64,000 nucleotides of DNA. Source: Subtercola boreus. GTDB taxonomy: Bacteria; Actinomycetota; Actinomycetes; Actinomycetales; Microbacteriaceae. Made by a program: the position numbers and the translations under genes. Location of the stretch: contig NZ_VFOO01000001.1 of assembly GCF_006716115.1 (NCBI RefSeq), forward strand, positions 1,550,001 to 1,614,000, read 5' to 3'. Below are positions 18,640-26,640 of the stretch, piece after piece (the stretch's first letter is position 1; each line of letters starts with the position of its first letter). The notes under the pieces were generated by a model. It saw only the letters and a list, made by a program, of their open reading frames with translations. It was not told the DNA's origin and did not search any database.

Positions 18640-19578
18640 CTACGCCCGAACCAACGGGGCCAACGCTGAACCCAACGCCGTCACCACACCGGGCACATGG
18701 CCATTGAGCGGCGCATTCAGAACGACACCGTCGACCCCAGCATCCAGAATCTCGCTCTTCACCCGCTCGGCAATCGTGTCTGCCGTGCCGATGAATGCAC
18801 GGCTGCGCCGTTCCTCGGGCAGCGCCTGCAGAATCGCATCCGCCTCCGCCTGCGTTTCGACGACCCCCGCACTGGCGAGGTAGCTCGTCTTCAGCGTCGC
18901 CGGGTCGCGGTCGATCTCCTCGCAACGCTGCTTCAGAACCTCCAGCTTGTGCGGTAGGTCTTCGAGCGCGCAGATGATGTTCATGTGATCGGCGTACCTG
19001 GCCGCCAGCCGGAACGTCTTCTTCTCGCCCTGCCCGCCCAGCATGATCGGAACAATCTCGCGATACCGCGGCACATTCATCGCCCCGTGCGCCCGGTACC
19101 ACTTGCCGGTCACCTCAGGCCGCTCGTCACGCAGCATGGGGTGGATGATCTGCAGAGCCTCATCCAGCTTCTCGAACCGCTCTGTGAACGTGTCGAAATC
19201 GAACCCGAGCTGGTCGTGCTCGAGCTCGAACCAGCCCGCTCCCAAGCCGAGAATCGCGCGCCCGTGACTGATGACATCCAGCGTCGTGACCGTCTTCGCG
19301 AGCAATGCCGGGTTGCGGTACGTGTTGCCGGTCACGAGCGCCGAGAGTTTGATGCTGCTGGTCGCCATCGCGAGCGCCGCCAGCGTCGAGTATGCCTCCA
19401 GCATCGGCTGGTCGGGCGTGCCGATGCCGGGCAACTGGTAGAAGTGGTCCATCACGAGAACCGTGTCGAACCCGCTCGCCTCCGCCTCGCGCGCCTGGGC
19501 GACCACGGTGTCGAACAGCGACTCGACGCCGCCCGGGTAACTGAAGTTGGGAATCTGGTAGCCGAGCGAAATCGTCAT
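18640..19578 (-). CDS. LLM-class oxidoreductase, probably F420-dependent
   Basis: 312 residues from the ATG at 19578. TAGCGT (minus strand, 19586-19591) lies seven bases upstream, indicating leaderless transcription; a longer frame upstream is therefore not used. Family blocks include GFDTVLVMDHFYQLPG, LSALVTGNTYRNPALLAKTVTTLD and the GAGWFELEHDQLGF motif. These are typical of the actinobacterial F420-dependent subgroup (TIGR03560-like in pattern). The substrate is unknown. Confidence 0.88.
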   Translation of the reverse strand: MTISLGYQIPNFSYPGGVESLFDTVVAQAREAEASGFDTVLVMDHFYQLPGIGTPDQPMLEAYSTLAALAMATSSIKLSALVTGNTYRNPALLAKTVTTLDVISHGRAILGLGAGWFELEHDQLGFDFDTFTERFEKLDEALQIIHPMLRDERPEVTGKWYRAHGAMNVPRYREIVPIMLGGQGEKKTFRLAARYADHMNIICALEDLPHKLEVLKQRCEEIDRDPATLKTSYLASAGVVETQAEADAILQALPEERRSRAFIGTADTIAERVKSEILDAGVDGVVLNAPLNGHVPGVVTALGSALAPLVRA

Positions 19579-19876
19579 GTCGCTTACGCTACGCCTCTCG
19601 CCCCGATCCGTACATGAGCACATACGAAGGCAGGAAGGCGCGCGCATCCCGACCCATCAGCCCATGCGCTGCAGCGTCGGCGCCACTTTCGGATTGTCGC
19701 GAAAGACGTCCCGGAGGTTGCTTGCCAGACGGTCATCGCAGGCGACGACGGGGTCACCGTCGGACTCGAATCCGACTACACCGTCACCACCGAGGTCGCC
19801 CCCAGGGCGTCATCCACGTCATCTTCCGGCGCTGGGGTGCTCTGCAACTCCGTCGACGGCGCACGCCTGACGGTCG

Positions 19877-21112
19877 TCAGAGACCCTGTTGCGCCAGCAA
19901 CTTCGGAATACGTTCCCGAAAAGGAAAGAACCCGCGCGATGCGTGCGGCCACGCCAGCGTGTCCCACCGCCGCTGAGGCGTCGTCAGCGTGACCCCCTCC
20001 GAAGCGACGACCGCCCGAAGAGTGTCGATCCGCTCGCGAACCGGCCCGACGGGAGCGAACGGCACCACAATCGAATCCACCTTCTCCGAAGCCGCCCACT
20101 CGAGAACCGTCGAAGAGAACGTGTCGGCCAGAACGCGTGGCTGCTCGCGCGGTACGGGCGACTGGGCTCGCCCCACCCCATCGAGGAGGGCCGACCGGGT
20201 GAACTCGCGCACGACCTCTGACGCACCCAACGGCGACCGGTCGTCGGCTCGGGCGAAGCCGGCCACAGCCACGGGCACGGTGACCGGCGTCGAGGCATGG
20301 CCGCTGGCGCCGACCAACGGATGCTCAGCCAGCAGACTCGGCCCATCCAGATCTTCCTCGTGTAGAAGCAACCCCCACTGTCGCCCGCCGGGACTCGGCT
20401 CCGGCGGTGCGAGAGCCGAGCGCGCCGGCAGCGGATCCTCCACCAGAGCTCGTGCCGTCGTAGCCAGCCCTTCCGGCGAGAATCGGCCCTCGGTGAACCG
20501 TGAAATGTTCGACTGGGACGCGAGATACGTCTTGCCGACTGTCTGGAGCCCGGCCACCCACCGCCATGACAGCGTGTTCGACGCGGCATCCCCATCGAGC
20601 AGATGCCGGTAGAAAAAGTCGGCGCCCAGCTGCCACGGCAGGCCCAGCGTGAAGATCCAGATGCTAGCGAACCACATGCGCGTGTGGTTGTGCAGGTAGC
20701 CAGTCTCGATGAGTTCGCGCGCCCAGGCATCCATCGCGTCGATTCCGCTGTGCCCGGTGACGGCATCACGATACGCCGTGCTCTCGGTCTCGCCGGCTTG
20801 CGCGAGTTCGTCGACATCACGGCGGTAGCGCATCCACACCTCGGGATTCTGTTCGAGCCAGCCCTTCCAGTAGTTGCGCCACATCACCTCCTGCACGAAC
20901 TTCTCGCACGACGAGAGTCGGTGCTGCTCGAGCACGGCGGCAACGACCTCGCGCTCGGTCAGAAGCCGGTGCCGAAGATACGGCGAGAGCGACGAGACGT
21001 TGTCGCGACCCGGTCCCGCGTCGATGTTCCTGTCGCGCGCGTACTGCGACCCTGCGCGGGGAATGAAATCGGCGAGGGCTTCGAGCGCGGCCGCGCGCGT
21101 GGGGGTGAACAC
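19877..21112 (-). CDS. Photolyase/cryptochrome-related FAD-binding protein with an unusual domain order
   Basis: 411 residues from the GTG at 21112 (CATAAT six bases upstream). The first ~235 residues match the C-terminal helical FAD-binding domain of photolyases: LSPYLRHRLLTEREVV, CEKFVQEVMWRNYWKGW, LHNHTRMWFASIWIFTLGLPW and LSWRWVAGLQTVGKTYL. The part after about 245 looks like an alpha/beta domain (EWAASEKVDSIVVPFAPVGP ... WPHASRGFFPFRERIP), resembling the Rossmann-like antenna domain that normally comes first. The usual N-terminal antenna domain is absent. Light-driven repair or signalling is possible; the DNA lesion specificity cannot be told. Confidence 0.8.
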   Translation of the reverse strand: MFTPTRAAALEALADFIPRAGSQYARDRNIDAGPGRDNVSSLSPYLRHRLLTEREVVAAVLEQHRLSSCEKFVQEVMWRNYWKGWLEQNPEVWMRYRRDVDELAQAGETESTAYRDAVTGHSGIDAMDAWARELIETGYLHNHTRMWFASIWIFTLGLPWQLGADFFYRHLLDGDAASNTLSWRWVAGLQTVGKTYLASQSNISRFTEGRFSPEGLATTARALVEDPLPARSALAPPEPSPGGRQWGLLLHEEDLDGPSLLAEHPLVGASGHASTPVTVPVAVAGFARADDRSPLGASEVVREFTRSALLDGVGRAQSPVPREQPRVLADTFSSTVLEWAASEKVDSIVVPFAPVGPVRERIDTLRAVVASEGVTLTTPQRRWDTLAWPHASRGFFPFRERIPKLLAQQGL

Positions 21113-21664
21113 CTCTTCATTATGAGCGCCGACTTGTATCCCCGGACACTTCGAATTGCAGAACGCCAGGTCGCGAAACACAAACGTCTCCTGCGCCTGT
21201 CGACATCTCCGACCGCCGGAAAACTTGTCGCACTGGCTCTCGACTAATTGATCAGATCAACTTCAGTGACTTGTCAGAGCCCTCGTCGTTCACGTTCCGA
21301 GGGCTCCGTTGCGTTCGGAATCGTGCTGATCGTGCTCATGGCGGGGCTAGGAGGTACGCGAAGCCATCACCCGCAACTCGCTGCAGGTGGCGAAATCTGG
21401 ATGCCCGGGCTCGCGCCTCCCATGCAGCAGCTTGCCGGGGCACAGCGTCGCCACTCCCATGCCGACGTGGCCGCGTGCCGAGTTGTTGCAGCCACGGGTC
21501 AGCGCCCGTGGCGGCCCGACCTTCATCGTCCAGCATCCTGGTCGCGTCCTAGGCCATTCCTTTGCCGTCAAAGTCTCACATCGCAGCCTCCGCTACTCGA
21601 CGCGACCGCCCGGTCGCGAACGACCACTCGCCTGAAGACAGACCAGGCGGGTCGAGAACCGAAG
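21113..21664. other. Intergenic region without a supported gene
   Basis: About 550 bp between the photolyase-like gene start and the AbiEii stop. It holds a 13-bp palindrome TTGATCAGATCAA (21250-21262), operator-like, and a 9-bp hairpin GAGCCCTCG/CGAGGGCTC (21279-21287 with 21300-21308) without a T-tract. Open frames here are short or antisense to the flanking gene and lack credible ribosome sites. Confidence 0.5.
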
Positions 21665-22312
21665 CTACGAGCGGATCTCCGCCGCCCAGAGAACAAAGCG
21701 CTGCCCAATCGCTTCGAGTTGTTCAGCGCTGACGCCGTACCTTTCGACGCGATCTGGCCGAATGCGGATCACCTGTTCCAGCTGGCCGGCAAAGGTGGGC
21801 GAGTCAAAGCCCGCATCCCTTTCAGCGACGGCCGAGAGAAGCTGAGCATCCGTGAACCGACCGCTCAAGCGAATCGCATCGACGTCGAGGTAGTCGCGCG
21901 CCTCAGCCCGCGAGTACAGGGCGCTCACCTTATTGCCGACCGCGTCCTCAACGCTTAACACTGGCCCGACGGCGAGAGCGACGGGATCCTGCTGGCGCCA
22001 ATCGACTGCGAGATCCATGTCGACTGAGTGACCCGTCGTGGTGGTAATGCGCAGTTGTGCGAATCGAGGAGCCCGACGCACATTTTCCACTGACAAGCCG
22101 GTGATTTCCATTTCCAGCACCAACCCGTCGACCGCGGACTCGAACGATTCGGGATCGGGGTCGTTCGTGAAAAGATCTACGTCTTGCGTTGGCCGATTCA
22201 TGAAGCCGTGCTCCCGAATTGCACCAGAGCCGGCAAGCGCAAACGCGTGATCTCGCAGTGCGGTCAGAGCAAGCTGCGTGAGATCCCATTGCAGCTGAAG
22301 ATCGTCGCTCAC
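21665..22312 (-). CDS. AbiEii/AbiGii-type nucleotidyltransferase, toxin candidate
   Basis: 215 residues from the GTG at 22312, which overlaps the upstream stop by 4 bp (GTGA). The nucleotidyltransferase core is clear: LAGSGAIREHG, RPTQDVDLFT (the DxD metal site) and a later VDMDLAVDW carrying the third acidic residue. It is followed by VLSVEDAVGNKVSALYSRAEARDYLDVDAI, the block that follows the catalytic core in AbiEii proteins. AbiEii toxins transfer nucleotides (to tRNA 3' ends in MenT relatives), arresting growth. The length is shorter than classic AbiEii. It works with the co-translated upstream gene, which is not a normal AbiEi antitoxin. Confidence 0.75.
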   Translation of the reverse strand: MSDDLQLQWDLTQLALTALRDHAFALAGSGAIREHGFMNRPTQDVDLFTNDPDPESFESAVDGLVLEMEITGLSVENVRRAPRFAQLRITTTTGHSVDMDLAVDWRQQDPVALAVGPVLSVEDAVGNKVSALYSRAEARDYLDVDAIRLSGRFTDAQLLSAVAERDAGFDSPTFAGQLEQVIRIRPDRVERYGVSAEQLEAIGQRFVLWAAEIRS

Positions 22313-22647
22313 GCAGCGGCCAATACCGGAAAACGATTCTCCCAAAGCACCCGGACACGAGCAGGCAACAGCAACTCAGGCCAGATCGAAACCAGCAGGC
22401 CAGGGTTCAAAATCTCGGCCTGATCCTTGACCCGCCCCTCTCGGAGCGCCGCCTGGTAGGCCTCAACGACATCCGACTCGTTGTTGAGATCGAATCTGTG
22501 AGCGGGCCCCCAGTACACGTTCAGCGGGAGCGCCATGAGACCCTCTGCGGGCCCGTGGAGCTGAGACAGCTCTTCAGGCGCGTCGTACGGCTTGATGTCG
22601 CGGTAGAACACCCGCTCATCAACAACAGCACCTGCCTGCTCGGTCAT
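22309..22647 (-). CDS. Small partner protein of the AbiEii-like nucleotidyltransferase
   Basis: 112 residues; TAGAAT lies six bases before the ATG, so the pair is probably transcribed leaderless. The sequence has a central DVVEAYQAALREGRVKDQ helix and a C-terminal PARVRVLWENRFPVL motif, which recurs in unnamed actinobacterial genes found directly upstream of AbiEii-like proteins. It is not an AbiEi winged-helix antitoxin by sequence. An antitoxin role is inferred from the overlap and the size. Confidence 0.6.
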   Translation of the reverse strand: MTEQAGAVVDERVFYRDIKPYDAPEELSQLHGPAEGLMALPLNVYWGPAHRFDLNNESDVVEAYQAALREGRVKDQAEILNPGLLVSIWPELLLPARVRVLWENRFPVLAAA

Positions 22648-22716
22648 GGGTCGATTCTAGTCCGCCGATCGGAATTACCTGAGGCTCTCTCGGGACCACA
22701 TCGCCAGGCGACGGGC

Positions 22717-23313
22717 CTACTCCGAGTCGTACAGTGTCGAGTCCAGCACCATCCGCGCCATCCCCTTCGCAACCTCCGCCGGCGCCGCCGTCCTGTCCAT
22801 CTGCGCCGTAGTGTTCGCCCCGTCGTACAGCACGACGAGCTGGTCGGCGAGCACGCGAGGTGAGACAGCACCCGCCGCAACGGCCAGCGAACCGAACAGC
22901 TCGTGAACCCACCCCCGGAACTTCCCCGCCGCCAGATCCTCCGGGCTCCCCGGCAACGCCTCCGCGGTTGCGTTCATGAACGCACACCCCCGAAACCCGG
23001 GCGCAGCAACCAGCGTCCCGAGCTCGTCGAACACGGCCAGAATCTTCGACCGCGGATCGTCGGCCGCATCCATTCCCCGCTGCACGACCTCCATCCACGC
23101 CTGGTGACGGTTGAAGAGGTACGTCTCGATCAGCTGGTCTTTGCCCCCGAAGATGTAATAGAGGGAGCCCTTCGCGACGCCCGCCTTCTCGATGACCCGG
23201 TCGATACCGACCGTGTGGATGCCTTCGTTGTAGAAGAGCTCATCGGATGCCGCCAGCAGGCGGTCGCGCGCCGACGGCTTCTGCGTTGCGGGAGTCACTG
23301 ACGTCCTGGCCAT
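22717..23313 (-). CDS. TetR/AcrR family regulator
   Basis: 198 residues from the ATG at 23313. The N-terminal HTH is complete: ARDRLLAASDELFYNEGIHTVGIDRVIEKAGVAKG then SLYYIFGGKDQLIETYL. The C-terminal ligand domain includes RGCAFMNATAEALPGSPE, typical of the TetR_C_33-like subgroup close to QacR/AcrR. A palindrome at 23329-23338 just upstream could be its operator. The VOC and SDR genes upstream are in the same direction, so the regulator may control the run. Confidence 0.88.
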   Translation of the reverse strand: MARTSVTPATQKPSARDRLLAASDELFYNEGIHTVGIDRVIEKAGVAKGSLYYIFGGKDQLIETYLFNRHQAWMEVVQRGMDAADDPRSKILAVFDELGTLVAAPGFRGCAFMNATAEALPGSPEDLAAGKFRGWVHELFGSLAVAAGAVSPRVLADQLVVLYDGANTTAQMDRTAAPAEVAKGMARMVLDSTLYDSE

Positions 23314-23328
23314 GATCGATGATGTCGA

Positions 23329-23338
23329 ACAGATCTGT
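23329..23338. promoter_or_regulatory. Possible TetR operator
   Basis: A perfect 10-bp palindrome ACAGATCTGT, 16 bp before the TetR-type start codon. Position and symmetry suggest autoregulation; this is a candidate only. Confidence 0.35.
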
Positions 23339-23369
23339 CCAAAGCCCCGGCCCGTCCCGCCCGCCGCGT

Positions 23370-23720
23370 TCAGCCGCGGATGAGGTCGAACTCGTTGCCC
23401 TCGGGGTCTGCAAGCGTCGTCCACGCCTCGAACGAAGCGCGCACGGTCGCACCCAACCCGACCACCCGCGCAAGCTCCGCATCGAACGCGGTCGTCACGA
23501 GGTCGAAGTGGATGCGGTTCTTCACCGTCTTAGCCTCGGGCACCCGATGGAACATCAGCGTCGGCCCACTCGACGGGTCGTCGCCCGGCGCGATCGATGC
23601 CGATTCACTGCTCGCCCCCGGGTTCACCGTGCGCCTGAGGAGGGCCGCCCAGAAGTCGGCCGAGACGGCCGCATCCTGAGTGTCGTATCTGATGCCAAAG
23701 AGGGTTGTCGGGATGGTCAT
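23370..23720 (-). CDS. VOC family protein (glyoxalase-like)
   Basis: 116 residues with a single glyoxalase/bleomycin-resistance fold: FGIRYDTQDAAVSADFWAALL at the start, NRIHFDLVTTAFDAELARV in the middle and LADPEGNEFDLIRG at the end. The His and Glu in the HFD and GNEF motifs are usual metal-ligand positions. The substrate is unknown. It has a purine-rich site (GAAGAAGGAACG) before its ATG and lies between the TetR and SDR genes. Confidence 0.85.
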   Translation of the reverse strand: MTIPTTLFGIRYDTQDAAVSADFWAALLRRTVNPGASSESASIAPGDDPSSGPTLMFHRVPEAKTVKNRIHFDLVTTAFDAELARVVGLGATVRASFEAWTTLADPEGNEFDLIRG

Positions 23721-23777
23721 CGTTCCTTCTTCTTTCGTCTGTTCAGACTCTGGATGCTGCGGACCACCGGTCGGCGT

Positions 23778-24473
23778 CTAAACCGCCGTGCGCCCACCGT
23801 CGACGGCGATCACGGCACCGGTGATGTAACTCGAGCGCGGTGAGACGAGGAACCCCACGACCTCGGCGATCTCCGACGCCTGCGCAGCGCGCCCGAGGAG
23901 GGTCGTCTTGCCAAGAGCCTCGGTGTTCGCCCTGTCGGCAGCACCCGTGTACACCGGTCCGGGGGCGACCGCATTCACGCGCACACCGCGCGGGCTGTAC
24001 TCGGCGGCCCAGGCCTGGGTGAACGACGACATCGCGGCTTTCGTCGCGTCGTACGCCGCTCCCCCGGCGAGCCCGATGATGCCGGCCATGCTCGACAGGT
24101 TGCTGACGTTGCCTTCACCGCGAGCGACCTTCGCCGGCGCCAGCGCACCGGTCAGCAGGAACGCCGCCTGCACATTGCTCGCGAACAGGCGGTCGAACGT
24201 CTCGGGGTCGAGATCGGCCGACGCCCCGAACCAAGAGAAGCCCGCATTGTTGATGAGGATGTCGACCTCGCCGGCATCCTTGGCGAGTTGGATGCCCGCA
24301 GCCGGGTCCCCGAGATCAGCCGGCACGAAGCGTGCGTGGCCACCCGAGAGCTCAATCTCTTCGATGACCTGCACCGCGCGTCCGGCATCCCGCCCGTGCA
24401 CCAGCACCGTCGCCCCCTGTGCCGCGAGCTGAAGGGCAATCGCGCGCCCGATGCCCGACGTGGCTCCGGTCAC
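23778..24473 (-). CDS. SDR-family oxidoreductase, 5' end apparently truncated by rearrangement
   Basis: The classical SDR blocks are present: TGATSGIGRA (nucleotide binding), NNAG, an active-site Ser and YDATK, and a C-terminal SSYITGAVIAVDGG. The only start codon is the GTG at 24473, which lies inside the first glycine motif. The frame is open upstream and encodes VRDLEGKTALV, the normal first strand, but reaches a stop without any ATG, GTG or TTG. Upstream DNA instead encodes part of an opposite-strand nucleotidyltransferase. The gene has thus probably lost its start codon to a junction near 24505-24525. It may be inactive or poorly expressed. Confidence 0.7.
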   Translation of the reverse strand: MTGATSGIGRAIALQLAAQGATVLVHGRDAGRAVQVIEEIELSGGHARFVPADLGDPAAGIQLAKDAGEVDILINNAGFSWFGASADLDPETFDRLFASNVQAAFLLTGALAPAKVARGEGNVSNLSSMAGIIGLAGGAAYDATKAAMSSFTQAWAAEYSPRGVRVNAVAPGPVYTGAADRANTEALGKTTLLGRAAQASEIAEVVGFLVSPRSSYITGAVIAVDGGRTAV

Positions 24474-24512
24474 GAGGGCGGTCTTGCCCTCGAGGTCGCG
24501 AACTGTTGTCTC

Positions 24513-24686
24513 CGTGTGGAGTTCAAGACCGGTGGCGTGGATTCATTCGATACCTACTTCGGGCTAAAAAAAGATCTCGAACGCTTGCACGGGCGTGGCG
24601 TTGATCTGGTCATGTCCGACGCCGTGCGCAACCCCTTCTTCGCGGCCTCGGCCGCATCCCACGCCGAGGAACTCTATGCAGCGTGA
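24513..24686 (+). pseudogene. C-terminal fragment of an MNT nucleotidyltransferase (HEPN-MNT module remnant)
   Basis: The plus-strand frame reads VEFKTGGVDSFDTYFGLKKD then LERLHGRGVDLVMSDAVRNPF and ends ELYAA. This matches the C-terminal half of minimal nucleotidyltransferases (MntA-type antitoxins), with the VEF strand that carries the last acidic residue and the GRxVDLV motif. The N-terminal GSxARG/SDxDL part is missing; the fragment starts where the SDR sequence begins on the other strand. Confidence 0.6.
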
Positions 24687-24765
24687 GTCGGAGGCGCTGC
24701 TGTGTGATGTCTGCGACACCAGAGTCCGCATCATGGGCTGCAACCAAAATGAATCGCGCAACTGA
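24676..24765 (+). pseudogene. N-terminal fragment of a HEPN (DUF86-like) toxin
   Basis: The ATG at 24676 overlaps the end of the nucleotidyltransferase fragment (stop at 24684-24686), the usual HEPN-MNT gene arrangement. It encodes MQRESEALLCDVCDTRVRIM and nine more residues before a TGA at 24763-24765. The beginning resembles HEPN/DUF86 N-termini ('RES..LL.D..DA...I'), but the conserved RxxxxH motif is lost. A decayed toxin is inferred. Confidence 0.45.
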
Positions 24766-25003
24766 TTTTGGCTGTGACGACGAAGAGATCGAGCTGACCA
24801 GGCTCGCTGCTCGTCGGATCCCATCATGGCGTTGGAACAATGATTTAATTAATCCAAGCGTCGAGCTTTGCGCACGACCCACCACGACCTGATGCCGCCC
24901 CTACGGACGGCCGGGGCGGGCTGCGCATTTCCGTTCGTCGGGAACATGTGCCTAATGCTCCCCGGAATCTCCGTCGGAGAAGTGGAAGGTGTGACGCTGT
25001 TCA

Positions 25004-25825
25004 TCACGGGCAAATCGGCGGGTAAATTGCCTGAGCGCTCATGAACCTGGGTGTTCTGATCAAGTGGTCTAGCCCGGCTAGGACAACGATGTCATTGCTT
25101 TTGCGCAGTTGCTCACGCGACTTTCTGAGCAGAAGAAAGCCTACGACCAGCGCCACCAGAATAGCTCCGTCCATGATCAAGCCAAAGTCGCCTGGCCAAA
25201 AGACGAATCGATCCGCACTCCAGAGCTTGCAGCCGACAGACGCTATCAGGACGGCCAGAGGCAGCGAGATCATTAAACGAAAGTTGGACTCCGATTCGGC
25301 TCGCTCATAGGCGTCCCACATGTCCTTGTTCGCCGCTTGTAGCTGAACAGCCATGGATGGCACATCTTCAGTGAGCGTGTTTCCGAGCCAAGCTCTCACG
25401 CTCTGTCGATCTTGGTCATTCCAATCATCATCAGGTTCACCCGCCGCGAACTTCGGCCCCACCAAGGTAGCAACTTTCTTGCGTTCAACCTTTAGCCCTT
25501 CGAGTAGCAAAGTGATCATGTCGGCTTCGCGATCGAACCTCTCCTGACTCGTCTTCGTAAGTTTCGCGCCGGTAGGCATAATCCAATTTGGATGAATCGC
25601 GCTTGTTACCACTCCGATGATGTAGGCGACAAACGTGACAGATGCGATCAGCACAGTTACTCCGATCGCCTCGTTCAAAGCGTAAAACTGAGCGATGAGA
25701 CCTGTCGCTTGATCTTCGGTAGGAATGAGGTAGCCAAAAATTACCCAGAGAGTCGCGAGCCAGAGGTAGCCCGCTGCCAACGGAGTCCTAAGCTCCCTGA
25801 ATCCAGGCAGGATGCTCGAAAGCAC
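25004..25825 (-). CDS. Hypothetical membrane protein
   Basis: 273 residues from the GTG at 25825, seven bases after GAAGGGG. There are two N-terminal transmembrane segments (about 17-36 and 52-75), a cytoplasmic region of roughly 100 residues rich in charged helix (ERFDREADMITLLLEGLKVERKK), then two more transmembrane segments (about 190-210 and 218-240). No family was recognised. The AT-richer composition and the position at the edge of the defence-type island suggest acquisition by transfer. An effector or sensor role is possible but unsupported. Confidence 0.65.
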   Translation of the reverse strand: MLSSILPGFRELRTPLAAGYLWLATLWVIFGYLIPTEDQATGLIAQFYALNEAIGVTVLIASVTFVAYIIGVVTSAIHPNWIMPTGAKLTKTSQERFDREADMITLLLEGLKVERKKVATLVGPKFAAGEPDDDWNDQDRQSVRAWLGNTLTEDVPSMAVQLQAANKDMWDAYERAESESNFRLMISLPLAVLIASVGCKLWSADRFVFWPGDFGLIMDGAILVALVVGFLLLRKSREQLRKSNDIVVLAGLDHLIRTPRFMSAQAIYPPICP

Positions 25826-26640
25826 GATAGAACCCCTTCGCCGCGTCACTCAGACACATGTTTAAACCTGACCACCCGGAAACAAATAGGACGTACGTCA
25901 GGTCGGTGGATGAAGCCCTGACAAGCGTATCGAGCAGATGGTGCGGGGGGCGCACCTGTCTTGATACGCCCAAGCGAGCTGAATGTCTTTAATCACCCAA
26001 TCCAAGTCGCGGAAAAACCTACCTCGGCCGGTGCGGAATCGACATAGCTCGGTCGACACCCGCGGAAAACTCTGGGCGTGTTCGAGGATTCCTCACATAT
26101 GGAAACGGTCACCTACTACTCAGCGCAGTGTTACGTCCTGCGACGGCGCGATCGGTTCGAACTTTTACTAATGGCAAGGATCGCTCAACTCGAGATTACC
26201 TACAGGGCGAAGGATAGATTGAGTTCTGCGGACGACTCCTCCGAGCTGGCGGTGCCTCCTCGACGTTACTGAGGATGGGACCGCGTACAAGGGATCTCGA
26301 GCTCGCAGCCGGAAAGATGGCAAGCTCTGGGCCGCCATGACGAGGCAGGCCGGGCTACTGCCGCGATCACTCCGGCCAGAACGACAGACCATATCCGGTA
26401 AACGCGCTGGTTGAGCGCCTGAGCGTTCAGCCCGGTCAACTTCCATAGCAAGACCAACTCACTGTGCAGCCCGAGAGTGATATTAACGTCATCATCCGCT
26501 CAGGCTACGAATGCGCGAGCGAGAACAAAGCCGTGTTGCTAAGCAGCACTGACTTTCTAACCGCACTGCCTGCTAGAAAATTTGCAATTGTCACGTCAGT
26601 GAAACAAAGTTCAATCAGTCGGTAGCGATATCGTGCATTT
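25826..26640. other. Long intergenic region with an imperfect hairpin
   Basis: About 815 bp with no convincing gene; small frames on both strands lack ribosome sites and family features. It contains an imperfect inverted repeat at 25925-25969 (outer GCGTATC/GATACGC, inner GGTGCG/CGCACC, small central loop), about 100 bp upstream of the membrane protein gene on the minus strand. A minus-strand hydrophobic stretch near 26350-26440 could be a remnant of a membrane gene, but is too short to call. Confidence 0.45.

Noticed and set aside
21248-21958. A 236-codon plus-strand frame
   Set aside because: The last half is antisense to the AbiEii-like gene, and the first half has no ribosome site or family feature.
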